NCBI GenBank assembly: GCA_026122225.1
Contig: JANEZZ010002240.1
Coordinates: forward strand, 186,001 to 250,000
Length of the DNA stretch: 64,000 bases
Source: Heloderma charlesbogerti
Lineage: Eukaryota > Chordata > Lepidosauria > Squamata > Helodermatidae
Direction of reading: 5' to 3'
The position numbers and the translations under genes were made by a program. The notes under the pieces are model-generated. The model worked only from the letters and a program-made list of their open reading frames with translations. It had not been told where the DNA came from and searched no databases. This document shows, in pieces, positions 41,907 to 53,270 of this stretch. Each line of letters begins with the position of its first letter. Position 1 is the stretch's first letter.

Positions 41907-42015
41907 ATGGCGGCAGCGGCAGCCGGTCGGAAGACCGGCCGCTGCCCCCGCCCCCACCGAAACGCCGCCGAAACGCCGCTGGGACCCGCTGCCGAGAGGG
42001 ACATTCGAAGGAGGT
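41907..42015 (+). other. First-exon-like ORF with splice donor, copy D
   Basis: The ATG at 41907 opens 35 codons plus two bases to AG|GTAAGT (GT 42014-42015) without a stop, beginning MAAAAAGRKTGR. Distance and phase are identical to copy B. Confidence 0.45.
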
Positions 42016-42303
42016 AAGTCCCATCCGGGGGGATGGCGGAGAATTTCACCACCAATTTTGGGGGCCGAATGTTTGGCATTCGGCCTCCTGGAGATTCGTG
42101 GAGAAATTCTCCGCCATCCCTATCCATATTAGTGGCCATCACTACATCTTGGGGAAGTGAATTCCAGACTTTGACTATGTGCTGTGGGAAGAAGTACTTC
42201 CTTTTATCTGTCCTCAATCCCCCACTAATCAGCTTCATGGAATGACCCCACTGGATTCAAGTATTGTGAGAGTCAGAGAAAATGTCTCCCTATCCACATT
42301 CTC

Positions 42304-43342
42304 CACATGGAGACTTTGCATGTTGGACTTTAGTTGGAGAGATCTGAGATTGCTTGAGAATGACACAACATGTCCCCAAACAGCATAAGACCACCAACCC
42401 AAGATTTTTCAGGAGTTTCTTTTCACAGCACCAAGTGTAAACAATTTATTTCAAAGTCAACAAACCAGTTCTAGCAATTTTCATCACCATCAAGAGCAGG
42501 TCTTTTGTCAAGCTAATGGGTCTGAATTGCCCTTTCAAGATCAAGCCACCTCCAAATAGTCTGCACTACAACAGGGATCACTACCAGTAATATATTGTTG
42601 CTGGGACAATCCATTTCCCCCAGCTACTGTGAGGATTGCAGCTAAGCTCAGAGGGAACAGGGAAGTGTGACGGGGTTGGCAGATGGTGTCACTGTCCCAG
42701 CTAATCAAAAGGTTTGGAAGCTTTGACCTTGCTTGCGAGCCCTACCTCTGCTATGGTTAACTGACTATGGCTAATGTTGATGATTTTTTTTTTAACGCGT
42801 GAAATTTAATTAAATCATTATTAAAATAGAATGCCCCGATTTCAAAATTAATAAATAATACAAACATTAGGCAAAGTGTGTGTGTGTGTGCGTGCGTAAA
42901 AATATCTCCTATTCAAAAACTCTGGAGCACCATTCAGATTCTGCCACTATAGCTCCTTCCATCAGGCACCAAAGGCTCCTGTCCCTTTCACCTGTGCATC
43001 CCTTATAAGAATGTTATAACTTTATCTCCACTTCCTGACAATATAAACAATGTGCGTCTTTGCAGTTTAATTCATGCCAGTGACAATGCATTCCCAATGC
43101 TGCTCCCTCAGATTATGGAGCCTGGAGGATGCTGCCCAAACATTAGAAAGTTAAAAAGGGAAAGTGAGAGGGAGATTTTTTTGGGTATTTTCTAAAGAAC
43201 TGTATATGTACTGGAATGAAGGTGCAACACAATTTATGGGATAAATGGGCCACAGCTTTATTAATGTACAGAGATTTGCAACAAGCAAACTATGCTAATA
43301 ATAGGCAAACTCTGATGCTCATTGTGCACACCTAATCCCCAG
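42304..43342. other. Unassigned stretch
   Basis: A short (GT)n lies near 42876-42894. No transposon or gene recognised. Confidence 0.35.
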
Positions 43343-43700
43343 GGGAGAGCTAGATTAGACCACGGGTCTATCTCATCCAGCATTCTGTTCACACGATGGC
43401 CTATCAGCTGTCTGTGGGAACCCACAAATAGGACTTGAATGCAACAGCCCCCTCCCACTCCTGTCCTCCAGCAACAGGTGTACATAGGCATACTGCCTCC
43501 GTTACTGGAGGCAGCATATAGCCATCATGGCTAGTAGCCACTGATTGCCTTATCCTCTATGACTTTGTCTAATCTCTTTTAAAAGCCATCCTAATTAGTG
43601 GCCATCACTGCATCTTTTGCTAGCCAAGTCCACAGTTTAACGATGTGCTGGTTGGAAAAGCAACCCTTCTCCATAATGATACCTCACCAAGGTAGCCTCT
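43343..43700 (-). mobile_element. L2/CR1-type LINE (family Y) 3' region, antisense
   Basis: 'gcattctgttcacacgatgg', 'gtgtacataggcatactgcc' and 'ccatcactgcatctttt' follow the order seen at 1892-2810. Confidence 0.75.
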
Positions 43701-45724
43701 GCTTAACTCCCTCCCTCCCCACACTGAGTTAGGTTCAGCCAAATTACCATACTACCCACCAGACATACTTCAGAAGTAAGTAGGTGAAAATAATGATCCC
43801 AGTTGTCAATTGTGAGATACACCCCCAAATTCCTCTCACCCCCACAAAAGTGACTGGCTATCTCATGCTGTCCCTCCTGTGGGGTGGGTGGGTGGGGGTG
43901 CTGCTTTGGAGAATGCTCCTGGGGAGAAGAGGCAATGCTTGCCTTTTTAGGCAGTCCACTTCCTTTTCCCCATCGGCCTACTTGTCCTGGCCATACACAG
44001 CTGTGTTGGGACCTCATGCTCCATTGTCTTGAAGGGGGGGGGGGTTGTGGGTGGGATAAATTCACCCCTGCCTGCGTCCACAGGTTAGGGGACGCCATTT
44101 CCTCCCAGAGGCCCTCGGAATTGTTACTACTGCTAAGATGACGGGACCATTTTCATTTCATCATTGATGCACGTTGGAGCTATGAAATAAATAGCTCTGA
44201 ATAAATTGTGAAGAATAACCCCTCTGAAGTCCCCACCCCATAATTCAGAAATGACTGAAAACCATCAACATCAGCTTTTAAATTGGGGATTTCAGAATGC
44301 TGAAGAATCTGGAGCAATATGAGTGTGTCTTTGAGTTCATTCACCCAGCTTCTTCGACAGGATATGTATAGGTGCCTCCCAGTGTCCATCCCCAGAGGAT
44401 CCAGTTTCTCAGGACAATAGAAACAAAATGTTCCATGCTTTGACCATCACCAGAAAAATGGCTTATTGCTGTGAGATCTTCATCCAAAGCCAGCTGTTTT
44501 CAGGGGTCATGTCACTGTGGTGCAGAGCAGTGCTCAGATGGTCACCACGAGTCTCTGGACTGTTTTCAGAAGGCAAGAGAATGGCTTCTATTTGCATATG
44601 AAAAGAGACAGCCTCGCTTTCTAGGTTCCTTGCTGATGTCTCTCTGAGCAGAGTCCCATATGTAGAATTTCCCCTGCAGATGGCATGACAGTGCATGCGT
44701 GGGAATGCTTCCAAAAGCTGCAGCCCTTTCGTTTGTTCGGCACACAACAGATTATCCCTAGTGTCCTATAATTCTCTTGTTAAGTGTCACACAAAATGTC
44801 TTAAATGTAGCAAAGACATCTGGTTTGTCGGCCAAAGGCTTTAAGAAAATCCAGCTTCCAAGGCCGTCAGCCGCCTTTATTGAGACGTAGCTTTCTGAAT
44901 GTGCATTGTAGGACTGTGTAAATGAGTGTTTACATTGAAAGAAATTCATGCTTCCATTGGGAGCCATTCCGGCCTCCGAGAAGAGTCTTCTTTTGGCAAG
45001 GAGAAAGCAAGCACAATCAATAAAACTGGTTAGAGGACAGACGGATGCAAGAAGACAGACTATCATAACAGAGATGGCCACTAGCAGAGTCTGCAAGCTG
45101 AGAATAGGATGTCCAGACTTCTGTCTTGGGGGTCTCACCAAACTATTGGACCCATCTGCTGATAGGATTTTTGAGTTGTTTTGGCAGGTTTACATTAATT
45201 TGTGAAATTTTGAAACTGACATAGGAAGAAGCACAGTGTGTGTGTGCGTGCATGCGTGTTTAAAGAAATACAAAACAACTCCCATAGCTTGACATGTTCC
45301 ACCCTAAATTAGAAGCTAATGAAAGCAGGCTGTATTTAAGGCATTTTAATATAAATTAAGTCAATGGTGACATCTTCTAAACAGCACATTCAGAATCTGT
45401 CTGCAATAGCAGGCTAACAGATGTTGGCACTTTTATTATTAATTATACATTTCATTATCATATGATTATTGTCAAACATCATTTGACAGCAAAAGAAGCA
45501 TCCATGAATCATACACATTTGCTATCAAAGCCGCTGCCCGTGCCTGCATTTTTAATATGTCAACTTTAATAAATTAATGCAGTGGGGTGTGTGTGTGTTT
45601 AAACTGGCAGCCTCCAATCAAGAATATTTAAATGCCTGTGTTACACAGAGATTAGATGATCTAAGTCAATAAGAAGAGGGGGGGTGGAATCTCAAGAAAC
45701 AGCAGCTGACACATTTCAAGGGAG
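43701..45724. other. Single-copy-looking stretch with a long minus-strand open frame
   Basis: No repeats recognised except a G run near 44034. A minus-strand frame stays open for 145 codons (45193-44758). It has a hydrophobic segment (LLVAISVMIVCLLASVCPL) and then SWIFLKPLADKPDVFATFK. It has no recognised homologue and no obvious splice context, so chance or conserved noncoding DNA is the default reading. 45395-45570 is rich in ATTA, CATATGATTA and a TGTCAAA...TTTGACA inverted pair. Confidence 0.35.
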
Positions 45725-45805
45725 GGCCCACAGCTCAGTGGTAGAGTTTGTGCTTTGCATGCCAACAGTCTCAGATTCAATTCCCAGCATTTCCATTTAA
45801 AACAG
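45725..45805 (+). mobile_element. tRNA-Ala-like SINE (type S2) head
   Basis: 'cacagctcagtggtagag' and 'cagattcaattcccagcatt' give A- and B-box-like segments. The body is absent. Confidence 0.7.
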
Positions 45806-45916
45806 CCTTCCCCAACTTGGTGCCCTCCAAATGTGTTGGACTTCAACTCCCAGAATCCCCCAGCCAGAGGTTCTGGGAATTGTAGTCCAACACATCTGGA
45901 GGCTGGGGACGGCTGA
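45806..45916. mobile_element. Palindromic MITE (type P)
   Basis: The arms 'gtgttggacttcaactccca' and 'gggaattgtagtccaacaca' pair around a short centre. Confidence 0.7.
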
Positions 45917-47995
45917 GTTAAAGGATCCCAAGTTATAGGCCTTGGATTGACCTCTGCCCATCAATGTAGATAATCAAGGCCTTGATGGAACAATGGACCA
46001 CAGGAACTGCATACTTAGACCTACATTTTTTATCAGCTTGGCTCCCTTTAATTAGTAGCAGAAGGCAAAATACCAATACATATTTAACCAAAAGCATGTA
46101 TCTTTATTGTCCATATGTTTATGGAAATAGGTCTGTTGGCAATTCACAGAGAACATATGTTCCCCTTGATGGCATCAAAATAGAATTCAAAGGTTCAGCA
46201 CTGGGCAATATCTAGAGGGTGAAGAAATCTCATTTTGCTTTTTCTGCATCCCCTCCCCTCTCTCCCCCACCACCCATTTAAAGGACCAACTTTTTCAAGT
46301 TAAGGGCTGAGGCTCTCTCAGCACCTTCGCTTCAAATCACATTACATGTAGCTTAAAATTGCAGCTTCAGCAACTGTTACTCTACATACAATAGAATATC
46401 TCATAAAGAACACTTGGGAGGCCAGACTGAATTTGCCCAGTGTGTCACAGCGAGTAGATCAGAGCTCTCCAAGTCAAATGAATTTATCAGTATAATTACC
46501 TAGGGTTTGAGAGTGGGGTGGTGGATTTGCTTAGCATTTGTTAGCTCAGCACAATCACTCTCATTCAATAAATGATAAATACCACTAAAGAAGTTAGTCC
46601 CCAGGCATCTTTTTATTTAAAATAATCAAATGGGCCAAAGTGAGTTTATTGTGAAGTGGATTCTTTAAAAAATGGATTGCAAGTGAGGGTTACTGAGTAA
46701 TCATTAAAACAAGTCATAACCATCTTGTCAAATGCCGCAATGCATGACTGACACATCTTTGCTTCTGCAAGACAGGAAAGACTTGAGGATGCTAATAATA
46801 ATTCTGTCTTCATGTGTCCCTCCTATGCACTTGCCTGCTAAGAATTAAACCTTTTCCAAATGAGCCTCTTGCTCAGGTTTCATTGCTTGCACCCAACCAT
46901 TGCTGTTCCTTCTCAGCCATTGCTCATGAGAAAGCCATTTTAATTCCGTTTTTCTGAGGCTTATGTTCTTTAAAGTACTTATAATCTATGACTGGAAAAT
47001 ATCCATTACCCAAGAGCTGTGATTGTAACAGTAGATTACTCTTGGCTGACTCACAGAAAATTGTAGAGTGCAGAAGAGGGGGGGGGGGAGATGCAGGATT
47101 TTTTAAAAAAAAAAACAACAGAAAAGAACAATTTCTAAACCTAGCACAGGTTTATATCCCCTCACATTCAAAACTCAGTTTTCTGAAAGAAAGAAAGAAT
47201 AATCGTGACAAACCTTTATTGGGTGTTGTATGCCATGCTACCGTAGCCCTATAGCTGGAGTGGGAAAGCTTTTTGCAAGCACAGACAGTAAAAAAGAGGT
47301 GAGACCCATGCAGTGGGTTGAACTACCGGCACATTTATTGAATACAAACTGGATCTGCAAGGAATATCTGTGCAGGAAGCTAAATTCTATCTTCATTGGG
47401 AGACTAGCCTGTGACCTGCTTGGGCAAGACATCCTGGCCTTGGGGAGAGGTGGACTTCTACCACCCCTCCACATGGCTACACCATTCTGGGTGAGCAGTG
47501 AGGCCTTCCCATGTTACCCCCTTCTAGGACCCCCATAATCTTGAGTGGGTGAGCTGGATGAGCCCCACAGGTGATCCGTATCTTGCCCATGGGTTCCATG
47601 AACCTGAGCGCCAAGCTTGGGGAACTGCCCATCATCACAAAGGTGCCTTGGGGTACTCACTGACCCCGTAGCCTACATTTCCCACACACAGCAGCTGTAA
47701 GTGGGAAATGTGACAGAATTAAGCTAACCGTGGCCCACCTGGAAAATAACACCCCATAACATCAGCGTAGATGAAAAAACCTGCCACCTCACCCCCAAAA
47801 GCAACCCGCTAACCCACCCTACACTGATAGAGAGGGAGAGGGAGAAGGTTCCGAAAATGGAAAGAGGGGATTGGCACTACAGGTTTACAGAGACCCTGAG
47901 GAGGCACCCCACACCAGCATCCCATGTATGTGTCCACATGAAACATTGGCCACACCCACCACCCCGGCCACAACCTCATCCCTGTGCTGAGGCCT
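45917..47995. other. Repeat-poor stretch
   Basis: No transposon recognised. 46300-46900 has the long ATTA/AATAAATCA-rich, evenly complex text typical of conserved noncoding elements, by inspection only. A poly-G tract and a poly-A tract lie near 47078-47113. Confidence 0.3.
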
Positions 47996-47999
47996 GAGC

Positions 48000-48226
48000 T
48001 GGCATGGGGGAATGCCCTTTTTGTTGAGGGCCACATGCACTTGAAGGTAATCTAGCACCCCTTCACTCTCTCTCTCCCTCTCTCCCTCTCTCTTACTTCC
48101 TCCTATTCCTTCCTCCCTATTCCTTCCTCCTATTCCTATTCTCTCCTTCTGGGCTCCTCTCATGTGCATGGAATTAGTCTGAGGGCCACATATGGCCTAT
48201 GGACCACAGGCTGCCGACCCCTACAC
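48000..48226 (-). mobile_element. hAT (Charlie-like) end fragment
   Basis: The right terminus 'gctgccgacccctac' is the inverse of a GTAGGGGTCGGCAGC end. The left part is truncated and carries a (CTCT)n tract at 48066-48092. Confidence 0.5.
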
Positions 48227-48291
48227 AGATACATCACAATAATCAGTTCATCTCAGCTGTTGGTTAGCCAACTACCTCAACTATTCTCTAA

Positions 48292-48743
48292 AGGCGCAAT
48301 CGTATGGGGATAGTCGGCTGCCTCCGAACTCGGAGGTGGCCAGCTATCTAATGCATAATGGGTAGAGCATGGAGGGGATCCTCTCCTCCATGTTCTGGCT
48401 GCCCTGCATTTGTGGCTAGACAGACGATTTTGGCTGTCTAGCTGGGGTGTGTCGGAGTGCGGTGGGGGGTAGGGAGAGGCTGGGAGGCACATAGGAGGCA
48501 TTGTAATGGCGCTTTGGTGATCTCCTCCCCTCCCCTCTCCTGGGAATGCTCCTTTTCGCCTGCTCTGTGCTGCTCTTATGACAGCAGAGCCAGGGATGAA
48601 TCGTGCTGCCTATGAGGCAGTGGGGGGTGGGGAGTCAGGTTTCTGGGAACTGAGCTCAGAGCCCTGGTTCCAAGCTTGGTTTCCAGAAACCAAAAAATCC
48701 TATGGTCATCTAGACACTGTCTAGAGGCAATAGGATTGTGCCC
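48292..48743. mobile_element. Possible PIF/Harbinger-like MITE (452 bp)
   Basis: Inverted ends AGGCGCAATCGTATGG and the inverse of GGGCACAATCCTATTG, with TAA on both sides (48289-48291 and 48744-48746). A 3-bp TWA duplication is the Harbinger signature. No transposase is encoded. Confidence 0.5.
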
Positions 48744-48746
48744 TAA

Positions 48747-49032
48747 GTTATCTGGATACACACAGTTGTAACAGCAGCAGTAGTTCTTGTTATGTCATCA
48801 GCATACATGGTCTTTAAAAAGGAGCATTTTTTTTAAAAGGCAGGTCCCTGCCCCAAGGAGCCATCCAGATGATTCTTACTGTCCTTTCTTACTGTTGATT
48901 GCTATAATAGATTTCAATATTCTCCCAGCCTCAGCCTTGCTCTCAGAAAGACAGCAATAACACTGATCTACTTGAACGGGTTGCTCTGGATAATCAAAAG
49001 GGTGATGTCAGTGCTGTTATTAGGTATTAACA
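48747..49032. other. Unassigned stretch
   Basis: No feature recognised. Confidence 0.3.
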
Positions 49033-49164
49033 CAGGGGTGGGGAACCTGTGGTCTCCCAGATGTTGTTGAACTTCAACTCCCATCAGCCCCAGCCAGCAT
49101 GCCTATGGCCAGGAGTAATAGAAGTTGTAGTTCAACAACATCTGCAGGGACCCAGGTTGGGGAA
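49033..49164. mobile_element. Palindromic hAT MITE (type P), right end lost
   Basis: Starts CAGGGGTGGGGAACCTG. The arms 'ttgttgaacttcaactccca' and 'gaagttgtagttcaacaaca' face each other. Confidence 0.75.
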
Positions 49165-49492
49165 AGATGCTTCGCCTGGCACCTACATTGTATTCCTTTC
49201 GGCGCCAGGTGAAGACCTTTTTATTTTCCCAGGCATTTTAGCATTTTAGCTTTCTAAATTTTTAGCTTTGCTGTTTTAAATCTGTATTTAAAACTCCTGC
49301 ACTGCTGCTAGGTTTTATTGTGGTTGTATTGCTATATTGTGGTTTTAATGTTCTATATATTTTAAATTGTTTTATTGTGTGCTGTTTGGTTTTAATTTTT
49401 GTGAACTGCCCAGAGAGCTTCGGCTATTGGGCGGTATAGAAATGAAATGAATGAATGAATGAATGAATAAATAAATAAATAAATTCATAACA
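49165..49492 (+). mobile_element. LINE 3' tail (family T)
   Basis: The best-preserved tail in the window: 'cagagagcttcggctattgg', then GCGGTATAGAAATG and (AATG)n/(AATA)n. Confidence 0.75.
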
Positions 49493-49539
49493 TTTGGTGT
49501 CTGTAAACACAAGGAACACAAGGTGTTCTCTGCTGGAAC

Positions 49540-49770
49540 ACACTAAAGGTCCTGTTTAGTCCAGCATCCTGTTTTCCAACCAGATGCCTCTGGGAATTCC
49601 ATAAGCAGGACAGAAGGGCAAAAGTCCTTCCCCACTGTTCAGTAGAAGAATGCTGCCTCTGGACATAGACAGTGTATCGAGCCATTATGGCTAACAGCCC
49701 TCGACAGACCTATTCTCCTCCATGAAATTGTCTAACCCCCTTTTAAAGCCAGTTAGGGTGGTCATGTACA
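49540..49770 (-). mobile_element. L2/CR1-type LINE (family Y) fragment, antisense
   Basis: 'ccagcatcctgttttccaac' and 'aattgtctaacccccttta'-like text match the family order. Confidence 0.6.
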
Positions 49771-50715
49771 GTTCTTTACCGAGTTCTCTGTCTGAAGGGC
49801 TGTCTAATCCAAGTGCAGTTTAAAGATAAAGAACCATAAGAAGCCAGGAGAACAGAGGCCCTGAAGTCACCCATCAGCAGATGGCATCTGGACTGCAAAC
49901 TGAGCAGACAGGAACACACATCGTCTGGTCACTGATGTCTGCACTCTGGGGAGATGCATTGTATTTCCATGTAAATTACAGTAATTATTTTAAAATGTGT
50001 ATCTCTACCAATAAATGAGCTTATACAATTTTATGCAAATCTGCACAATCCATTGTCCTCTCTTTGGGTATTGAGGAAGTAGCTACCCTAAATGCAGTGG
50101 TGCATTCCATCATGTTTTCTTGCATCTCCAAAAGTTTTATCTCAGGCATTCCACCTCTCTCACTGTAGGTTTACAGCCATTGTTAAGTCTGTATATTACC
50201 AGCCCTTTGAAAGGGCTATTTGGCATTCGATCATGCCACTTAATCTACAGTCTGTTTTACTGCCAGCATGACAAAGAGAGTCAAGTGACTTGTTGTTTTG
50301 ACCCAAATTGCTTACATGCAGTTATTTGAACCGCTGAGGAATATGGCACAGCCCACTTTCTTTCCATGTGACTTTCCATCATGAGGAACACAGAGAAACA
50401 CCTGACACCTGAGATAATGAGGTCCTTCTTAGATTACCAGGGCTTGGTCCTAGCAGATCCTGGCATCACTCCAACTCTTGGTATAACATAGCTGGCACTG
50501 GACAAACTATCAGCATTAAATTATTTACTCTACAAATGTAGCTTCCTTTTCTCTTCCTCATGTATTTGCTAAGAGTTTATTACTTGTTTTGATTCATCCA
50601 TTATTCACAATTAGTTGGAGTATAATTGCAGCAAATAAATCTTGGTTTTTAGAAGGGATAAGCCAGTTTCTTTTGCCATTCAAAATATGAGCTGCAATGG
50701 TTGTTTTGATTGGAC
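49771..50715. other. Unassigned stretch
   Basis: No feature recognised. Confidence 0.3.
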
Positions 50716-51935
50716 ATAAGAGCACTGCTGGATCAGAACAAATATCTACTTAGTTTAGTATTCAATTTCCCACAATGACCAAACAGATGCCCACAAGGAA
50801 GACTTGAAGGCAATAGCCCTCTCCCATTGTTGCTCTCTAATAAATAGTCCTGTGTGTCATACTCCCTCTGAAACGTATGAAATGAGCCATTGTGACTAGT
50901 AGCCACTGACAGACTTTTCCTCGTCTAATCTCCTAAAGCCATCTAAACTGAAGATTTATCATAAGAACATAAGAAGAAGTAAGAACCATGCTCGATCAGA
51001 CCAAGGGTCCATCTCGTCCAACATTCTGTTCACACAATGGCCAACCAGCTGCCTGTGGGAAGCCCCCAACTAGGATATAAATGCAACAGCACTCTCCCAC
51101 CCATGTTCCCCAGCAACTGGTGTACATAGGCACACTGCCTCTGATTTTGGTGGCAGCACTAGGGATGGCTGCCATGGAGAAATCTGGCCCTTTTTGGGCT
51201 CACTGGATTACCCTGGAACCCCAAACTCCTGGAACCCCCAACTCGGCTTGCATTTGCAAGCCAACCCATGAGCTTTTTCCTGAAATCTGAGAACTTAATC
51301 AGGTTTCTTCCCCCTAAAGGCACCATTTCTGCAAGATTGTCAACATGATGCCCATGGGTGCCATTTTCACAAATAATGGTCTTAATTTGCTTAACTTGCA
51401 CAAATTTTGGCTGTAAATTGTGCAAATCTGCATAATTTGCAGAAATTATGGCTAATTTGTGCAAATTATGCAAATTTGTGCAAATGTCTTTATTGCACCA
51501 TTTTAATTTTTTTTTACAGAAATTCTGCGAGCTGGCCCAACTCGTCGTGCACCGAGTTGGGCCAGCTGGCAGAAGACAGAACAGAGTATGGAGGGCCGAG
51601 CCAATGAAAGCTTATCGAGCTCCACCCCCAACTGGATTCCTCCACCATCCCTAGGTAGTACATAGCCATCAGAACTAGTAGCCATTGAAAGTCTTTGCTT
51701 CCATGAATTTGTCCAGCCCCTATCCTGTGACAGGGAATTCCATAAACAGATTCTGCACTGTGTGAAAGAGAACTTCTTTTTGCCTACCCTGAATTTCCTG
51801 CAAATAAGTTTACTTTGATGCTTCCAAGTTCTGGTATTCTAGTATTATGAGAGGCGGAGAAAAAATTCTTTCTGTCCACTTTTTTTCCATACCAGGAATC
51901 ATTTTATATACCTTGGTTATGTCATTGCCCATCCC
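50716..51935 (-). mobile_element. Two L2/CR1-type LINE (family Y) 3' fragments, antisense
   Basis: 50716-50955 is a strongly diverged copy. 50960-51159 with 51654-51935 is a second copy split by a hAT element. The second opens 'cataagaacataagaagaag' and includes 'gaccaagggtccatctcgtc'. Confidence 0.7.
51160..51653 (+). mobile_element. Type 3 hAT-like element (494 bp) with an internal hairpin
   Basis: Ends TAGGGATGGCTGCC and the inverse of TAGGGATGGTGGAGG. Flanks ggcagcac (51152-51159) and ggtagtac (51654-51661) differ by two transitions. The interior has a GCAAATT-rich array (51400-51490) and a hairpin with 14-bp perfect arms, GCTGGCCCAACTCG, near 51533-51569. Confidence 0.75.
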
Positions 51936-53270
51936 CACGAACACACACATTCATAGGTATCACATGTATATAACTAACCCATCCTGGATTGTACCACTTC
52001 AGTCTGCAGGTGGAATTCTTGTGTTTCCCACATGTGAGAGATAAAACAAACAAAAACCTCCCAGCCTGACACACAGAAAATGAGTACTATCAGGAGGAAT
52101 GCTAGATTTCTACTGAGGGAGGCATATAGATTAAGGTACAGTGGACAGTAAGCTAAAGTAACCATGTCAGCTTGATAAAGAGATGGAATTGGAGATGTAT
52201 GGAAGGTATGATAAACAGCAATGCCCTGTCTCCTATTACTCTCTCTCCGGGTCATGTGTAGCAAAACAAAACATGTGACAAGATGTCATGCTCTCAGTTT
52301 CCCCATTCCACTTGGTGGCTGCTGCTTACAGGGAGCTTTGAGCACAATGATGTCACACTGCATTACTGGGGTGGGTTTGGTTTGAGAAGGAGAAAGTGCT
52401 GGGTTCTTGTCTTGGCCAATTGCCACGAGGTTCCAGTAAATGTCTATGTCCAGCTTGGGAGCTAAAGATAATGGGTATGCAAAACTCATCTTAATTGCTG
52501 GATCATGAAATATTAGAAAAATGGGAGATTAGTATCCCAATCCAGCAAAATGAAAACCGAAGAGCAGTATGCATTGTAGGGTTTAATTTTTTTTCCTGTA
52601 CATTGGCACTGTACCATGAGCTGCTATTTAAACTGTTAGCTGTTTTTGTTTGCTTGTTTTTCTCACACTATCATGACATATTTAAAATCTGCTCTTTAAA
52701 TGAGTAATTCGTATAAACATTTCTTACAAATTAAAGGCAGAACCATGGAAAAGTGCACCCTCCTCCCGGTAGCGAACAAGCAGCCAATAATACAAACCAA
52801 TAATAGGGTCATTACTCAAGTTAAGTCTGCTCCATTGCTTCACTAAGGAGGAGACAAGCTTGCAGCCTGGAGCTGAATTCTGGAGCCAAGCCTCCTCCTG
52901 CACTGATGTTACCTCTTTTGGTTCTAAAGACCCTCCGACCAGGCCAGAATAGACTTGTTCTAGTGCCTGACACACACTGAAACTGCCAGCAGCCATCACC
53001 ACATATACATTAGTATCGCTCATTGTTCTGCATCACCTCCAAACTTGTCTTCTACTTTGGGGGGTGTTTTCCCAAGGTACTGAGCAGCAGTGGGGAGTCG
53101 ACACATGATTCAACGGATGCCAGCAGATCTAGATTCATTGTTATAAATGATGATTATTTACCACACCTAGAACTCAAAACTTTATAAACACTGATTTGGG
53201 TTATCCCAAGGTATTTTGGGGTAATTACTGGACCCAGTTCCATTGATTACATAGTTAACTCGAGACGAGA
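51936..53270. other. Unassigned stretch
   Basis: No transposon or convincing gene recognised. Confidence 0.3.

Larger units (their letters stand above)
41122..42122 (+). mobile_element. Type 1 hAT-like non-autonomous element, copy D (1001 bp)
   Basis: Ends TAAGGATGGACG at 41122 and the inverse of TAGGGATGGCGG at 42122. A perfect 8-bp duplication, tccatatt, lies at 41114-41121 and 42123-42130. Same order as copy B: an outward GTAAG 24 bases from the left end, G-rich tandem repeats, poly-A, palindromic core, poly-T, ATG-to-donor segment, and a subterminal hairpin (42064-42086). Removing D restores an uninterrupted LINE phrase. Confidence 0.92.
39358..42303 (-). mobile_element. L2/CR1-type LINE (family Y), antisense, split twice
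   Basis: Segments 39358-39374, 40889-41121 and 42123-42303 read continuously against the copy at 1892-2810. They are separated by a CR1 and by type 1 copy D. The rejoined site across D is clean because D is bounded by a perfect 8-bp duplication. Confidence 0.75.
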
